Shown: positions 1 through 8,658 of the stretch, in pieces
How positions within the stretch are numbered: the stretch's first letter is position 1
How the letters are laid out: every line of letters begins with the position of its first letter
DNA from: Sphingomicrobium sediminis
GTDB taxonomy: Bacteria; Pseudomonadota; Alphaproteobacteria; Sphingomonadales; Sphingomonadaceae
Assembly: GCF_023805295.1 (NCBI RefSeq)
Contig: NZ_JAMSHT010000001.1
Span: 1,488,001 to 1,552,000, forward strand
Direction: 5' to 3'
DNA: 64,000 nt
Position numbers and translations under genes: made by a program
The notes under the pieces: generated by a model
The model's database searches: none
Told to the model about the DNA's origin: nothing
What the model saw: only the letters and a program-made list of their open reading frames with translations

Positions 1-1178
1 CGCCCCGCCGCCTCCTTGGCCAGCAACGCCGCCAACGCCGCTTCGGCTTCGCCGGCTTTGTCTTCCGCCTTACCGAGCGCCTTGGCGAGCTTCTCGGCCT
101 CCTGCTCGTCATTGGCGAGCGTCGCTTCGATCGTCTCGCGTTCCTTGTCGAGCGCGTCGATCGCCCGCGCGGCATCTTCCTTGAGCGCCTCTTCGCGCGC
201 CCGGTCGGCCATCAGCGCGGCATCGGCATTATCGAGCTCGGCGATCCGGCGCAGCACCGTCTGCTCCTCGGCCCGCGCGGTGGCGAGCTTGTGCGCCAGC
301 TCCTGTCCGGCCGACCGAGCCGCAATCGCTGCCTCGCGCGCCGTCGTCAGCTCACGCGCTGCGAGATATTGCGCCTTCTGCGCCTCTTCCTGCGCGCCAC
401 GCAGCTCATCGACCTTGCCTTCGGCCGCCTTGGCGTCGGCTTCCGCCTTCTTCGCCGCCGCATCGGCCTCGCGCCATTGCGCATAGGTCAGCTGTGCCTC
501 GAGGTTGCGGATCTGTTCGGACAGGATGCGATAGCGCTCGGCCGCCTTGGCCTGGCGTTTCAAGGACGCGGCGCGCGCTGCCTGCTCACCGAGGATGCGG
601 TCGAGCCGTTCGAGATTATTCTCCGCCGCGCGCAATTTCTGCTCGGCATCCTTGCGCCGCGCATGGAGGCCGGAAATGCCCGCCGCTTCTTCGAGCAGCT
701 GGCGGCGCTGCTGCGGTTTTGCAGCAATCACCGCGCCGATCTTGCCCTGGCTGACCAGCGCCGGGCTATGCGCCCCGGTCGCCGCGTCGGCAAAAAGCAG
801 CGAGACATCCTTGGCGCGCACGTCGCGGCCATTCATACGATAGGCACTGCCCGCCCCGCGCTCGATGCGGCGCGTGACTTCCATCTCGCCGGCCTGGTCC
901 TCGCCCGCTTCCTGCGCGTCCCGATCGACCAAGAGGCTGACTTCGGCGAAATCGCGCGGGGGGCGCGCCTGCGTGCCGGCGAAGATCACGTCTTCCATCC
1001 CGCCGCCGCGCAGCGACTTGGGACTGCCCTCGCCCATTACCCAGCGGATGGCTTCGAGCAAGTTGGACTTGCCGCAGCCATTGGGGCCGACCACGCCGGT
1101 CAGCCCCCGCTCGATCCGGAGCTCGGTGGGTTCGACGAAACTTTTGAACCCGGACAGTTTGAGCCGCTTGAACTTCAC
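1..1178 (-). CDS. smc: Chromosome segregation ATPase SMC (N-terminal part, cut by window edge)
   Basis: SMC forms a ring-shaped ATPase dimer with ScpA/ScpB that organises and segregates the chromosome. Reading leftward from a GTG at 1178, the protein opens with the family N-terminus ([18 protein letters not shown]) followed by the Walker A motif GPNGCGKSN and the Q-loop region (VSQGKIGAV). It then enters the long charged coiled coil of the first arm, which runs off the window, so only about 390 residues are present. No ATG is available upstream in frame before the preceding gene's stop, so GTG is the likely start. It is the third gene of a leftward run after a DUF721 gene and a DsbA-like gene, and is probably co-transcribed with them (32 bases after the dsbA-like stop). 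Confidence 0.95.
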   Translation of the reverse strand, partial: MKFKRLKLSGFKSFVEPTELRIERGLTGVVGPNGCGKSNLLEAIRWVMGEGSPKSLRGGGMEDVIFAGTQARPPRDFAEVSLLVDRDAQEAGEDQAGEMEVTRRIERGAGSAYRMNGRDVRAKDVSLLFADAATGAHSPALVSQGKIGAVIAAKPQQRRQLLEEAAGISGLHARRKDAEQKLRAAENNLERLDRILGEQAARAASLKRQAKAAERYRILSEQIRNLEAQLTYAQWREADAAAKKAEADAKAAEGKVDELRGAQEEAQKAQYLAARELTTAREAAIAARSAGQELAHKLATARAEEQTVLRRIAELDNADAALMADRAREEALKEDAARAIDALDKERETIEATLANDEQEAEKLAKALGKAEDKAGEAEAALAALLAKEAAG

Positions 1179-1209
1179 GTCTGTCGGGAAGCGCCCCCGC
1201 GCTCCTTTC

Positions 1210-1968
1210 CTAGCTGTCGTCCCCCAGGGCCGCCTTCAGCGCCGGCTCTAGCGACGGCCACTGATAGGCGTGCTGCACCAACGTATTGTCGAGATAGAAG
1301 GCCGGCGTGCCGGGGACTTCGAAATCGGTGTCGGCGATATTCTTCATCTCAACGAGCTCGTCGATCGCATCCTGGTCGGCAAGGCACGCATCGGCGCGCG
1401 AGGCCGGAACGCCGCGCTGCGCGGCAAAGGTCTTGAGACCGGCCGCCTCGGCGATCTGCGGGAATTGCTGTGCCGGCGGCTGGGTGCCGATCTGCTGCAT
1501 CAGCGCCGAGAGCTGGTTGACCTGCTCACCGAACCACTGGCCCTGCGCACCGTAAAGAGCGTGGGTAAGCGGATAATAGGTCGCCTCGCTGCCACAACGC
1601 GCCAGGAGGGCCGCCGTCATGTCGATCGGGTCGCGTACATAATTGCGAAATTCGAAATTGAGGCGGCCCGAATTGATGTAGTTCTGAACGAGCTGCGGAT
1701 AGCCTTCCTCATCGAAGCGCGCGCAAGCCGGGCAGGTGAGCGAGCCATATTCGATCAGCGTCACCGGCGCATCCGGGTTGCCCATCATGTAGCCGCCGGC
1801 AGAAGTCTTGCTGACGACCTCCGACCATTGCTGGCCCTCGGGCGGGGCAACTTCTTCGACGCGCTCGGTCGCGACCGGCAGTTCGCCGCCGCTGGCGGCG
1901 CCGTCGCCATTGTCGCCGCAAGCGGCCACGGCAAGCATGACGGGGGCGGCGAGAATCAATTTCTTCAT
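1210..1968 (-). CDS. DsbA-family thiol:disulfide oxidoreductase lipoprotein
   Basis: This is a 252-residue periplasmic thioredoxin-fold protein that probably oxidises or isomerises disulfides in exported proteins. It begins with a lipoprotein signal ([19 protein letters not shown], lipobox VAAC). A low-complexity spacer follows, then the thioredoxin active site TCPACARF (CPAC) around residue 80. The helical insert typical of DsbA follows, and a cis-Pro region (VPGTPAFY) lies near residue 220. The CxxC dipeptide PA differs from the classic PH of E. coli DsbA, so the redox potential may differ. It sits between the DUF721 gene and smc, an arrangement I recall as common in sphingomonads. The substrate is not identifiable. 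Confidence 0.9.
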   Translation of the reverse strand: MKKLILAAPVMLAVAACGDNGDGAASGGELPVATERVEEVAPPEGQQWSEVVSKTSAGGYMMGNPDAPVTLIEYGSLTCPACARFDEEGYPQLVQNYINSGRLNFEFRNYVRDPIDMTAALLARCGSEATYYPLTHALYGAQGQWFGEQVNQLSALMQQIGTQPPAQQFPQIAEAAGLKTFAAQRGVPASRADACLADQDAIDELVEMKNIADTDFEVPGTPAFYLDNTLVQHAYQWPSLEPALKAALGDDS

Positions 1969-1986
1969 GATGGTGCTTTCACTCCG

Positions 1987-2556
1987 TTAATTCTTCTTGG
2001 GCTTGGGATCGCCGATGCGACCGACAAGCGGGATGGTGTTGACCGGATTTTGCGACCCTTCGAGACTGGACGCTAGCGATTCCAGACAGGCGCGCAATTC
2101 CGGATCGGCAATTTCACGCAATCCTTCGCCCAGTTCATCGGGCACCGGCGCGGGCGCGGTGCGCCTGGGCGAGACGTTGCGCTGCGGCACGCGGCCCTGG
2201 CGGAAGACGACCTTGGTGATCGCGCCGGCGCCGAAAAAGTCGTTCACGCGCTCGATGATCATCGGCGCGAGATGCTGGAATAACGGCGCCTGCGCGCCCT
2301 CGACCAGCAGGGTCAGCGTCCCGCCGCGTTTCGACCCTGCGGGAAAACGGATCGACTCGGGCAGGCTCTGCGCGGCATATTGTTCGCCGACTATCTCTTC
2401 CCAGCGCTCGACGACGGCCGACTGGACGAAGCCGAATCGCTTGAAGGCGGTACCACTGATATCGGACACGAGGTCGCCGGCACGGCGCAGGCCATGGACC
2501 CGCCGCTCGTCATTATCGCCCTTCCGGCGATTCTTGCCGCCCCGCTCTTCCTTCAT
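1987..2556 (-). CDS. DUF721 protein, DciA-like
   Basis: A 189-residue protein of the DUF721 family. The N-terminus is short and basic. The domain follows (DISGTAFKRFGFVQSAVVERW, then WEEIVG and a beta-rich section TLTLLVEGAQAPLFQHLAP leading to IIERVNDFFG around residues 35-130). The C-terminus is Pro/charged and probably disordered. The DUF721 family includes DciA, the ancestral loader or operator of the replicative helicase DnaB in bacteria that lack DnaC; that role is established for family members and is inferred here. The start is set at the ATG at 2556, 27 bases from the divergent mutY start; the frame stays open upstream, but that extension lies antisense to mutY. It is the first gene of the run with the DsbA-like gene and smc. 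Confidence 0.85.
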   Translation of the reverse strand: MKEERGGKNRRKGDNDERRVHGLRRAGDLVSDISGTAFKRFGFVQSAVVERWEEIVGEQYAAQSLPESIRFPAGSKRGGTLTLLVEGAQAPLFQHLAPMIIERVNDFFGAGAITKVVFRQGRVPQRNVSPRRTAPAPVPDELGEGLREIADPELRACLESLASSLEGSQNPVNTIPLVGRIGDPKPKKN

Positions 2557-2583
2557 AGGCCTCGACCATGCCATAGCACTGCC

Positions 2584-3603
2584 ATGCCCGCTAGAGCGCG
2601 TGACGCCATTCTCGCTCATTATCATCGCACTGCCCGCGACCTGCCGTGGCGGGTGGGTCCGCGCGCCAATCACCGGCCCGATCCCTATCGCGTCTGGCTG
2701 AGCGAAGTGATGCTCCAGCAGACCACCGTCGCCACCGTGACGCCGCGCTTCGCCGCCTTTCTCGAGCGCTGGCCCGACGTCGAGGCGATGGCCGCCGCGC
2801 CGCTCGAGGACATTCTCCAGCAATGGGCGGGGCTCGGCTATTATGCCCGCGCGCGCAATCTCCATGCCTGCGCCAGAGCCGTTGCCGAACGCGGCGGCTT
2901 TCCCGAGACCGAGGCGGGCCTCCGTGAGTTGCCCGGCATCGGCGCCTATACCGCCGCCGCCATCGCCGCGATCGCGTTCGGCGAGGATAGCGTCGTCATC
3001 GACACCAATGTCGAACGCGTCGTCGCGCGGCTCCACGCGCTCGATCGTCCGGTCAAATCGGCCAAGGGCGAGATCGCCCGCCTCGCCGACCCTCTCTTCG
3101 ACAGCGTTGATTCGGGCCAGATGGCGCAGGCGCTGATGGACCTCGGCGCGACCATCTGCCGCCCGAAAAACCCCAAATGCAGCGAATGTCCCGCGCAGGC
3201 CGACTGCAAGGCTTTTGCGAGCGGCACGCCCGAAGCCTTCCCGCCCAAACCGCCCAGGAAGCAGCGCCCCGAGCGCCATGGCACCGCCTGGTGGATCGAG
3301 CGCGAGGGCAAGCTGTTCCTCGTGCGTCGCCCCGAAAAGGGGCTGCTCGGCGGCATGGCAGCGTTGCCCGGGACCGACTGGAACGATGGCACGCCCGACG
3401 AGAATCCGGCCATTTCGGTCCGACACGTCTTCACCCATTTCGCACTGACGCTCAGCATCGAGGAGCGCGACGCCCCGCCCGACCAGACCGAAGGATGGTG
3501 GCAGCCCTTGGACCGCCTCGACGAGGCCGGTTTGCCCACTTTATACGCCAAGGCGGTCAAGGCTTTTGCAAAAGCGGAACGTTCAGGGCCGCTCACCGCT
3601 TGA
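2584..3603 (+). CDS. mutY: Adenine DNA glycosylase MutY
   Basis: MutY removes adenine mispaired with 8-oxoguanine, in the GO repair pathway. The 339-residue protein shows the N-terminal catalytic region with LSEVMLQQTTV (the Glu is the catalytic acid) and the helix-hairpin-helix LPGIGAYTAAAI. The catalytic Asp lies in VIDTNVERV. The 4Fe-4S ligands follow the family spacing C-x6-C-x2-C-x5-C (CRPKNPKCSECPAQADC). A C-terminal NUDIX-like MutT domain that reads 8-oxoG starts near residue 235. Start at the ATG before PARARDAI; longer upstream ATGs would run into the divergent DUF721 gene. The promoter must lie in the 27-base gap or inside the neighbour. Confidence 0.97.
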   Translation: MPARARDAILAHYHRTARDLPWRVGPRANHRPDPYRVWLSEVMLQQTTVATVTPRFAAFLERWPDVEAMAAAPLEDILQQWAGLGYYARARNLHACARAVAERGGFPETEAGLRELPGIGAYTAAAIAAIAFGEDSVVIDTNVERVVARLHALDRPVKSAKGEIARLADPLFDSVDSGQMAQALMDLGATICRPKNPKCSECPAQADCKAFASGTPEAFPPKPPRKQRPERHGTAWWIEREGKLFLVRRPEKGLLGGMAALPGTDWNDGTPDENPAISVRHVFTHFALTLSIEERDAPPDQTEGWWQPLDRLDEAGLPTLYAKAVKAFAKAERSGPLTA

Positions 3604-3655
3604 AGTCCTGCGCCCCTCGCCCTAAAGGGCGCACAAGCAATTCTTTGGGGATGAT

Positions 3656-4333
3656 ATGCAAGACCGCAACAACACGATCGCCGGCTGGATTCTCTTCGCA
3701 GGCATTATCGCACTGGGTTCGACCCTGCTGATCGGTGAAATCTTCCATAAGGAAGAGTTTGCCAACTGTCCGACCGAAGAAGGCGAACCGCTTCGTGGCT
3801 TCGGGTCGGAAGAGATCTGCAACGCCGTCGTCGCTTCCGCAGACGAAGAGGCCGAACAGCCGATCGCTTTCTACCTTGCGACCGCCGACGCCTCGCGCGG
3901 CGAAGACCTGTTCCGCAGCTGCACCAACTGCCACAACGCCGTGCAGGGCGGTGCGCATGCGGCCGGCCCCAACCTTTATGGCATTATGGGCGCCGACATC
4001 GGTTCGAAGCCTGGCTACTCCTATTCTTCGGCGCTCTCGGAAGAGCCGGGTGTCTGGGATTGGGAGAAGATGTCGGCATGGCTCGCCAATCCGCGTCTCG
4101 CCATTTCGGGTAACAAGATGAGCTATCCGGGCATGTCCTCGCCGGAAGATCGCGCAGCCTTGATGCTGTGGCTCAACCAGCAGGGTTCGGGCATCGCCGT
4201 CCCGCCCCCGCCCGCCGTCGAAGAAGCTCCTGCCGAGGAAGGCGGCGAAGCCGCCACCGAGGAAAGTGCCGAGGAAGAAGGCGCGGTCGAAGAGACTGAA
4301 GAGGTCGTCGAAGAAACCGCGGACGCGGCCTGA
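3656..4333 (+). CDS. Membrane-anchored c-type cytochrome with acidic tail
   Basis: A 225-residue class I cytochrome c related to the CycM/c552 group, which shuttles electrons between the bc1 complex and terminal oxidases. An uncleaved N-terminal anchor (about residues 9-27) precedes a spacer. The haem motif CTNCH lies near residue 93, and the likely axial Met is in NKMSYPGM near residue 160. The last 35 or so residues are almost all Glu and Ala, an acidic tail that may be a docking surface or simply disordered. SD GGGGA is 4-5 bases before the ATG. The stop shares a base with the next gene (TGATG), so the three genes 3656-4988 are probably one transcript. Confidence 0.92.
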   Translation: MQDRNNTIAGWILFAGIIALGSTLLIGEIFHKEEFANCPTEEGEPLRGFGSEEICNAVVASADEEAEQPIAFYLATADASRGEDLFRSCTNCHNAVQGGAHAAGPNLYGIMGADIGSKPGYSYSSALSEEPGVWDWEKMSAWLANPRLAISGNKMSYPGMSSPEDRAALMLWLNQQGSGIAVPPPPAVEEAPAEEGGEAATEESAEEEGAVEETEEVVEETADAA

Positions 4334-4809
4334 TGCAGACGGCCGGGGATCGCAATGCAGCCTCGGTCGAAGCCTATATCGACAGCATAGACGAGAAGCG
4401 GCGCGATGAATTTCGCGCCGCTTTTGATTCGCTCTCGGCGCAAGTGCCTGACGGGTACGACCTCAACATGACCTGGGGCTTCCCCACATTCGAAGTCCCG
4501 ATGGACGTGTCGGGGCCGACCTATAACAAGAAGCCGCTCATGTTCGCCGCGCTCGCTGCGCAGAAGAACCATCTCGGGCTCTATGTCATGTGCGCCTATA
4601 TGAGCGAGGATCGCATGGCCCGGCTCGAACAGGCGTGGAAAGCGCACGGCTCGAAACTCGATCGCGGCAAGGCCTGCATCCGCTTCAAAAGCAATGACGA
4701 AGTGCCGTGGGACGCGGTCGGGCGCGAGATCGACCTCACCCCCGCCGAGTTTGCCGACGCCGCAACCAAGGCCCGCGACGAGGCCATCGGCAAGGGCAAA
4801 CGCGCCTGA
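4333..4809 (+). CDS. DUF1801 (YdhG-like) domain protein
   Basis: A 158-residue cytosolic protein with the DUF1801 fold, which resembles frataxin or YdhG. Family landmarks are an N-terminal helix with VEAYIDSIDEKRRDEF, then MTWGFPTFEVP and KNHLGLYVM, and the closing CIRFKSNDEVPWDAVGREI. The family is widespread and poorly characterised. It is translationally coupled to the cytochrome upstream (TGATG) and to the membrane gene downstream (TGATG). Nothing here points to a specific substrate. Confidence 0.85.
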   Translation: MQTAGDRNAASVEAYIDSIDEKRRDEFRAAFDSLSAQVPDGYDLNMTWGFPTFEVPMDVSGPTYNKKPLMFAALAAQKNHLGLYVMCAYMSEDRMARLEQAWKAHGSKLDRGKACIRFKSNDEVPWDAVGREIDLTPAEFADAATKARDEAIGKGKRA

Positions 4810-4988
4810 TGATCTACGGGATCGGGCTGGCGGGGCTGTTCTTTACCGGTGGGCTGCTCGCGCTGATCGGCATGATCGCACTACGCACCGACCATAAAGG
4901 CTGCGTCGGCTATGGCGCGCTGGCGCTGGGGCTCGCGCTGCTGGTCGTCGGCATGCAATTCCTCGACCAGCAGACAGCGACGCCCTGA
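4809..4988 (+). CDS. Small two-helix membrane protein
   Basis: A 59-residue protein that is nearly all membrane: one helix over residues 3-25 and a second over about 33-52, joined by a short loop with RTDHKGC. Its ATG overlaps the preceding stop (TGATG), which supports translation by coupling. No family is recognised. It ends 8 bases from the stop of the convergent LOG gene. Confidence 0.6.
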   Translation: MIYGIGLAGLFFTGGLLALIGMIALRTDHKGCVGYGALALGLALLVVGMQFLDQQTATP

Positions 4989-4996
4989 TCCCACGC

Positions 4997-5872
4997 TTAG
5001 GGGTGGTGGCAGACCTCGTAGGTCTTGCACACTTCAGCCCAAGCCTCCTCGGCCGTCTCGACCCAGGTGATGAGGTCGAGATCCTTCTTGGAAATCGTCC
5101 CTTCCATCGCCAGCGCGTCTAGATCGAGCACGCGGTCCCAGAATTCTTTCTTCCCGAAGACCAGCACGGGCACATGATGCATCTTGCCGGTCTGGATGAG
5201 CGTCAGCAGTTCGAACAATTCGTCGAACGTGCCGAAGCCGCCCGGGAACACCGCCACCGCGCGGGCGCGGATGAGGAAGTGCATCTTGCGGATCGCGAAA
5301 TAGTGGAACTGGAACGACAGGTCCGGGGTGATATAGCCGTTGGGCAACTGCTCGTGCGGCAGGACGATGTTGAGGCCGATCGATTCCTTGCCCGCCTCGT
5401 GCGCGCCGCGATTGGCCGCTTCCATGAAGCTCGGGCCGCCTCCGCTAGTCACCACGAAGTGGCGGTCGCCATTGGCATCAACCGGATAGGTCGAGGCGAT
5501 CTGCGCCAGCTTGTAGGCCTCGTCATAGAGATGCGCCTTGGCGACCATCCGCTCGGCGACCTTACGGTCCCAGTCGGTCTTGGCCTTGTCGAGCATTTCC
5601 TGCGCCTTGGCAGGTTCGGGCACGCGGGCCGATCCGTACATGACGAAGGTCGAGGCGATATTCGCCTCCTGCATCAAGAGTTCGGGCTTCATCAGCTCGA
5701 GCTGCAGGCGGACGGGCCGAAGCTCGTCGCGCAGCATGAGCTGATTGTCCTGGAAAGCGAGCTTGTAGGCTTCGCTCTCGGTCTGCGGGGATGAGGGGAC
5801 GTGCGCGGCGGCTTCTGCATCCGACTTCGATGTCGGAAAGACGCGCTTCTTGGGATCGTGTTTTTCAGTCAT
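4997..5872 (-). CDS. LOG-family Rossmann-fold nucleotide-binding protein
   Basis: A 291-residue member of the TIGR00730/LOG family. Proven members release nucleobase from nucleoside monophosphates (cytokinin-activating LOG phosphoribohydrolases, and PpnN-type nucleosidases). The key parts are VTSGGGPSFMEAANRGA and the signature FPGGFGTFDELFE with catalytic Glu. An N-terminal extension of about 80 residues is typical of the longer proteobacterial type rather than plant LOG, so a nucleotide-turnover role fits better than cytokinin synthesis. There is no visible Shine-Dalgarno, because a perfect hairpin abuts the ATG. It lies just downstream of sdhA on the same strand. Confidence 0.9.
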   Translation of the reverse strand: MTEKHDPKKRVFPTSKSDAEAAAHVPSSPQTESEAYKLAFQDNQLMLRDELRPVRLQLELMKPELLMQEANIASTFVMYGSARVPEPAKAQEMLDKAKTDWDRKVAERMVAKAHLYDEAYKLAQIASTYPVDANGDRHFVVTSGGGPSFMEAANRGAHEAGKESIGLNIVLPHEQLPNGYITPDLSFQFHYFAIRKMHFLIRARAVAVFPGGFGTFDELFELLTLIQTGKMHHVPVLVFGKKEFWDRVLDLDALAMEGTISKKDLDLITWVETAEEAWAEVCKTYEVCHHP

Positions 5873-5900
5873 GGGGGCGGCTTAACCCGAAGCCGCCCCC
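5873..5900 (-). other. Perfect 11-bp hairpin between sdhA and the LOG gene
   Basis: GGGGGCGGCTT (5873-5883) and AAGCCGCCCCC (5890-5900) are perfect inverted repeats with a 6-base loop. They fill most of the gap between the sdhA stop and the LOG start and touch the LOG ATG. No T-run follows on the leftward strand. It could be a weak terminator or mRNA 3' end for sdhCDA, or a translational control element for the LOG gene. Confidence 0.6.
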
Positions 5901-5909
5901 ACGCCTAGC

Positions 5910-7709
5910 CTAATAAACCCGCTTCTTGGGCTCGATATAGCTGACGTCATCGGTCAGCGTGAAATCGTGAACCGGGCGATAGTCGATCTTGGTCGAGCCG
6001 TCCTTGCCGCCCCAGCCATTCACCCAGATGAGCGAGTGCTTCATCCAGTTCGCATCGTCGCGATCGGGATAATCCTCGTGCATGTGCGCGCCGCGGCTTT
6101 CCTTGCGGTTGGCGGCGAGCTCCATGGTGGCCTTGGCTTGGCCCAGCAGGTTGTCGAGTTCGAGCGTCTCGATAAGGTCCGAGTTCCAGACGAGACCGCG
6201 GTCGGCGACCGACACGTCCTGCATCCGGGCATAGGCCTTGTTCAATTTGTCCACGCCCTCGGCGAGGATTTCCTCGGTGCGGAAGACCGCGCAATTGGAC
6301 TGCATCGTCTTCTGCATGTCGAGGCGGATCTCCGCCGTCGGGCTGCCGCCATCGGCATTGCGGAAATGATCGAGGCGCGCGAGCGCGAGGTCCGCGGCAT
6401 CGTCCTTGAGGTTGGCCTGGGCGGCACCCGGCTTGACCACCTCGGCGAGGCGGTGACCGGTAGCGCGGCCGAAGACGACAAGGTCGATAAGGCTGTTCGA
6501 GCCCAAACGGTTGGCGCCATGGACGCTGACGCAGGCCGCTTCGCCGACCGCGAACAGGCCCGGCACGACCGCATCGGGATCGCCATCCTTCAGGGTGACG
6601 ACTTCGCCATGATAATTGGTCGGGATCCCGCCCATATTATAGTGGACCGTCGGGGTGACCGGGATCGGCTCCTTGGTCATGTCGACACCGGCGAAGATCT
6701 TCGCGGTCTCGGTAATGCCCGGAAGGCGCTCGGCCAGGATTTCGGGCGCGATATGGTCGAGGTGGAGGAAGATGTGATCGCCTTCCTCGCCGACGCCGCG
6801 GCCCTCGCGCATTTCCATCGCCATCGAACGCGACACGACGTCGCGCGAGGCCAGGTCCTTCGCGCTCGGCGCATAGCGCTCCATGAAGCGCTCGCCATCC
6901 TTGTTGGTGAGATAGCCGCCCTCGCCGCGCGCACCCTCGGTAATGAGTACGCCCGCGCCGTAAATGCCGGTGGGGTGGAACTGCACGAACTCCATGTCCT
7001 GCAGGGGTAGGCCGGCGCGCAGCACCATGGCATTGCCATCGCCGGTGCAGGTGTGCGCCGAGGTCGCGCTGAAATAGGTACGGCCATAGCCGCCGGTTGC
7101 CAGCACCACGGCCTGCGCACGGAAGCGGTGGATCGACCCGTCGTCGAGACACATGGCGATGAGCCCGCGGCACTCGCCATCTTCCATGATCAGGTCGAGC
7201 GCAAAATATTCGATGAAGAAGTCGGCGTCATACTTGAGGCTCTGCTGGTAGAGCGTGTGGAGCATGGCATGGCCGGTACGGTCGGCCGCTGCGCAGGTGC
7301 GCTGCGCTGCCGGGCCTTCACCCATATTCTGCGTCATGCCGCCAAAGGCGCGCTGGTAGATCTCGCCATCTTCGGTGCGCGAGAAAGGCATGCCGGCATG
7401 TTCGAGTTCGTAGACCGCCGCCGGTGCCTCGCGGCACAAATATTCGATCGCATCCTGGTCGCCCAGCCAGTCCGATCCCTTGACGGTATCGTACATGTGC
7501 CAGGTCCAGTGATCCGGGCCCATATTGCCGAGCGAGGCAGCGATGCCGCCCTGTGCGGCGACGGTGTGCGAGCGGGTCGGGAAAACCTTGGTCACGCAGG
7601 CCGTCTTGAGGCCCTTTTCGGCCGCGCCCATCGTGGCGCGAAGGCCCGAACCGCCGGCGCCCACGACGACGACGTCATAGATATGATCGATAATCTTGTA
7701 AGCGGACAT
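5910..7709 (-). CDS. sdhA: Succinate dehydrogenase flavoprotein subunit
   Basis: The catalytic subunit of complex II, which oxidises succinate to fumarate on the inner face of the membrane. The 599-residue protein has the FAD dinucleotide fold [12 protein letters not shown] at the N-terminus and the covalent-FAD segment [11 protein letters not shown], whose His bears the flavin. The substrate site lies in [21 protein letters not shown], and the capping region in [11 protein letters not shown]. The length matches the family. The start is the ATG before SAYKIIDH; the 21 further in-frame codons upstream reach into sdhD. It lies 7 bases after sdhD. The iron-sulfur subunit gene sdhB does not follow. 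Confidence 0.98.
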   Translation of the reverse strand: MSAYKIIDHIYDVVVVGAGGSGLRATMGAAEKGLKTACVTKVFPTRSHTVAAQGGIAASLGNMGPDHWTWHMYDTVKGSDWLGDQDAIEYLCREAPAAVYELEHAGMPFSRTEDGEIYQRAFGGMTQNMGEGPAAQRTCAAADRTGHAMLHTLYQQSLKYDADFFIEYFALDLIMEDGECRGLIAMCLDDGSIHRFRAQAVVLATGGYGRTYFSATSAHTCTGDGNAMVLRAGLPLQDMEFVQFHPTGIYGAGVLITEGARGEGGYLTNKDGERFMERYAPSAKDLASRDVVSRSMAMEMREGRGVGEEGDHIFLHLDHIAPEILAERLPGITETAKIFAGVDMTKEPIPVTPTVHYNMGGIPTNYHGEVVTLKDGDPDAVVPGLFAVGEAACVSVHGANRLGSNSLIDLVVFGRATGHRLAEVVKPGAAQANLKDDAADLALARLDHFRNADGGSPTAEIRLDMQKTMQSNCAVFRTEEILAEGVDKLNKAYARMQDVSVADRGLVWNSDLIETLELDNLLGQAKATMELAANRKESRGAHMHEDYPDRDDANWMKHSLIWVNGWGGKDGSTKIDYRPVHDFTLTDDVSYIEPKKRVY

Positions 7710-7716
7710 GGGGGTC

Positions 7717-8106
7717 TCAGGCTCCGAAAGCGATTTGGGCGAGCGCGAAGAGCGCCAGTGCGGCGCCGGCAATCGCGATCATGTTGAGGATGAAATGGAG
7801 GGCAATGCGGTTGCCTTCAACATGGACGTAATCATCAACCACCACCTTGAGGCCGTCGAGGCCGTGGGCGAAGCTGGTGACGATGAAGAGCGCCATGGGC
7901 ACCGCGCCCAGCGGGCTGGCGAGCCAGGCCTGCAGCGTGCCGACATTGAGATCGGGCAGCGTGAAAAGGGCATAAGCGAGCCATGCCGACAGGAGGACGA
8001 GGGCGACGCTGGTGAAGCGTTCGTAGAGCCAATGCTCTCCGCCTTCACCGGCCGAGCCCAGCCCGCGAACCTTGGCGAGCGGCGATGCGCTTTTCCCGCG
8101 GCTCAT
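7717..8106 (-). CDS. sdhD: Succinate dehydrogenase membrane anchor subunit SdhD
   Basis: A 129-residue hydrophobic anchor of complex II that helps bind haem b and ubiquinone. Three transmembrane helices are visible: about residues 35-52, 65-85 and 105-127. The segment [18 protein letters not shown] carries the conserved His and the Asp/Tyr near the quinone site. The ATG overlaps the sdhC stop (TAATG), so the two anchors are translationally coupled. The longer open frame upstream overlaps sdhC and is rejected. Confidence 0.9.
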   Translation of the reverse strand: MSRGKSASPLAKVRGLGSAGEGGEHWLYERFTSVALVLLSAWLAYALFTLPDLNVGTLQAWLASPLGAVPMALFIVTSFAHGLDGLKVVVDDYVHVEGNRIALHFILNMIAIAGAALALFALAQIAFGA

Positions 8107-8498
8107 TAGAGCACCCCCTTGATCATGGCCCAGATGAGGGCGGTTGCAAATGCGCTCACCGCCATCGTCATCATGGCCCAGAAACGGTTGGTCTTCAGTT
8201 CGTAGCCTGCGCCCATGTCGAGGACGAGGTGACGAAGCCCCGAGAGCAGGTGCTGGATGAACGACCAAGTTAGGCCGACCAGCACGATGGTGCCCGGGAT
8301 CGAGGTCACGGCCGTAACGAAGTCGGCATGGGTCGATCCGCCGGCGGCGATGGCGATGAGCCACCAGGTCAGCACGGCAAGGCCGGCAACGGTGAGCGCC
8401 GCGCCCGTCGCGCGGTGCAGGATCGACACGATCATGTGCGGTTGCCAGCGGTAGATCGAAATGTGCGGCGAAAGGGGCCGCGAAGTCGGCGCGTTCAT
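8106..8498 (-). CDS. sdhC: Succinate dehydrogenase cytochrome b556 subunit SdhC
   Basis: A 130-residue anchor subunit with the family signature RPLSPHISIYR at the N-terminus. The SILHRATG motif lies in helix 1, and the haem-ligand segment GLRHLVLDMG follows helix 2; three transmembrane helices in all. The start is placed at the ATG before NAPTSRP, which has AGAGG six bases upstream; an ATG five codons earlier (8513) is possible. First gene of sdhC-sdhD-sdhA. Its promoter should lie in the 160-base divergent gap shared with the chemoreceptor gene. Confidence 0.93.
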   Translation of the reverse strand: MNAPTSRPLSPHISIYRWQPHMIVSILHRATGAALTVAGLAVLTWWLIAIAAGGSTHADFVTAVTSIPGTIVLVGLTWSFIQHLLSGLRHLVLDMGAGYELKTNRFWAMMTMAVSAFATALIWAMIKGVL

Positions 8499-8658
8499 CA
8501 CGTTCCTCTTCATGAAAACTAGGGCGATCAACCCGATAGGGTCTCTCCCGACAAGGTGCAAGGCAGCGCGTGAAGCTAACGGGGTTTTAACCACTTTCGG
8601 GCCAGAAGGGCATGAACCCACCCAGTATCTGAAATTCTGAGTCGACGGATTGGAAAGT

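Noticed and set aside
2557..3438. Long leftward extension of the DUF721 frame over mutY
   Set aside because: The open frame upstream of 2556 is antisense to mutY, and the DUF721 domain starts just after the chosen ATG.
3610..3632. Terminator after mutY (GCGCCC ... GGGCGC)
   Set aside because: Stem of six bases with a 12-base loop and no T-run; the cytochrome gene follows directly.
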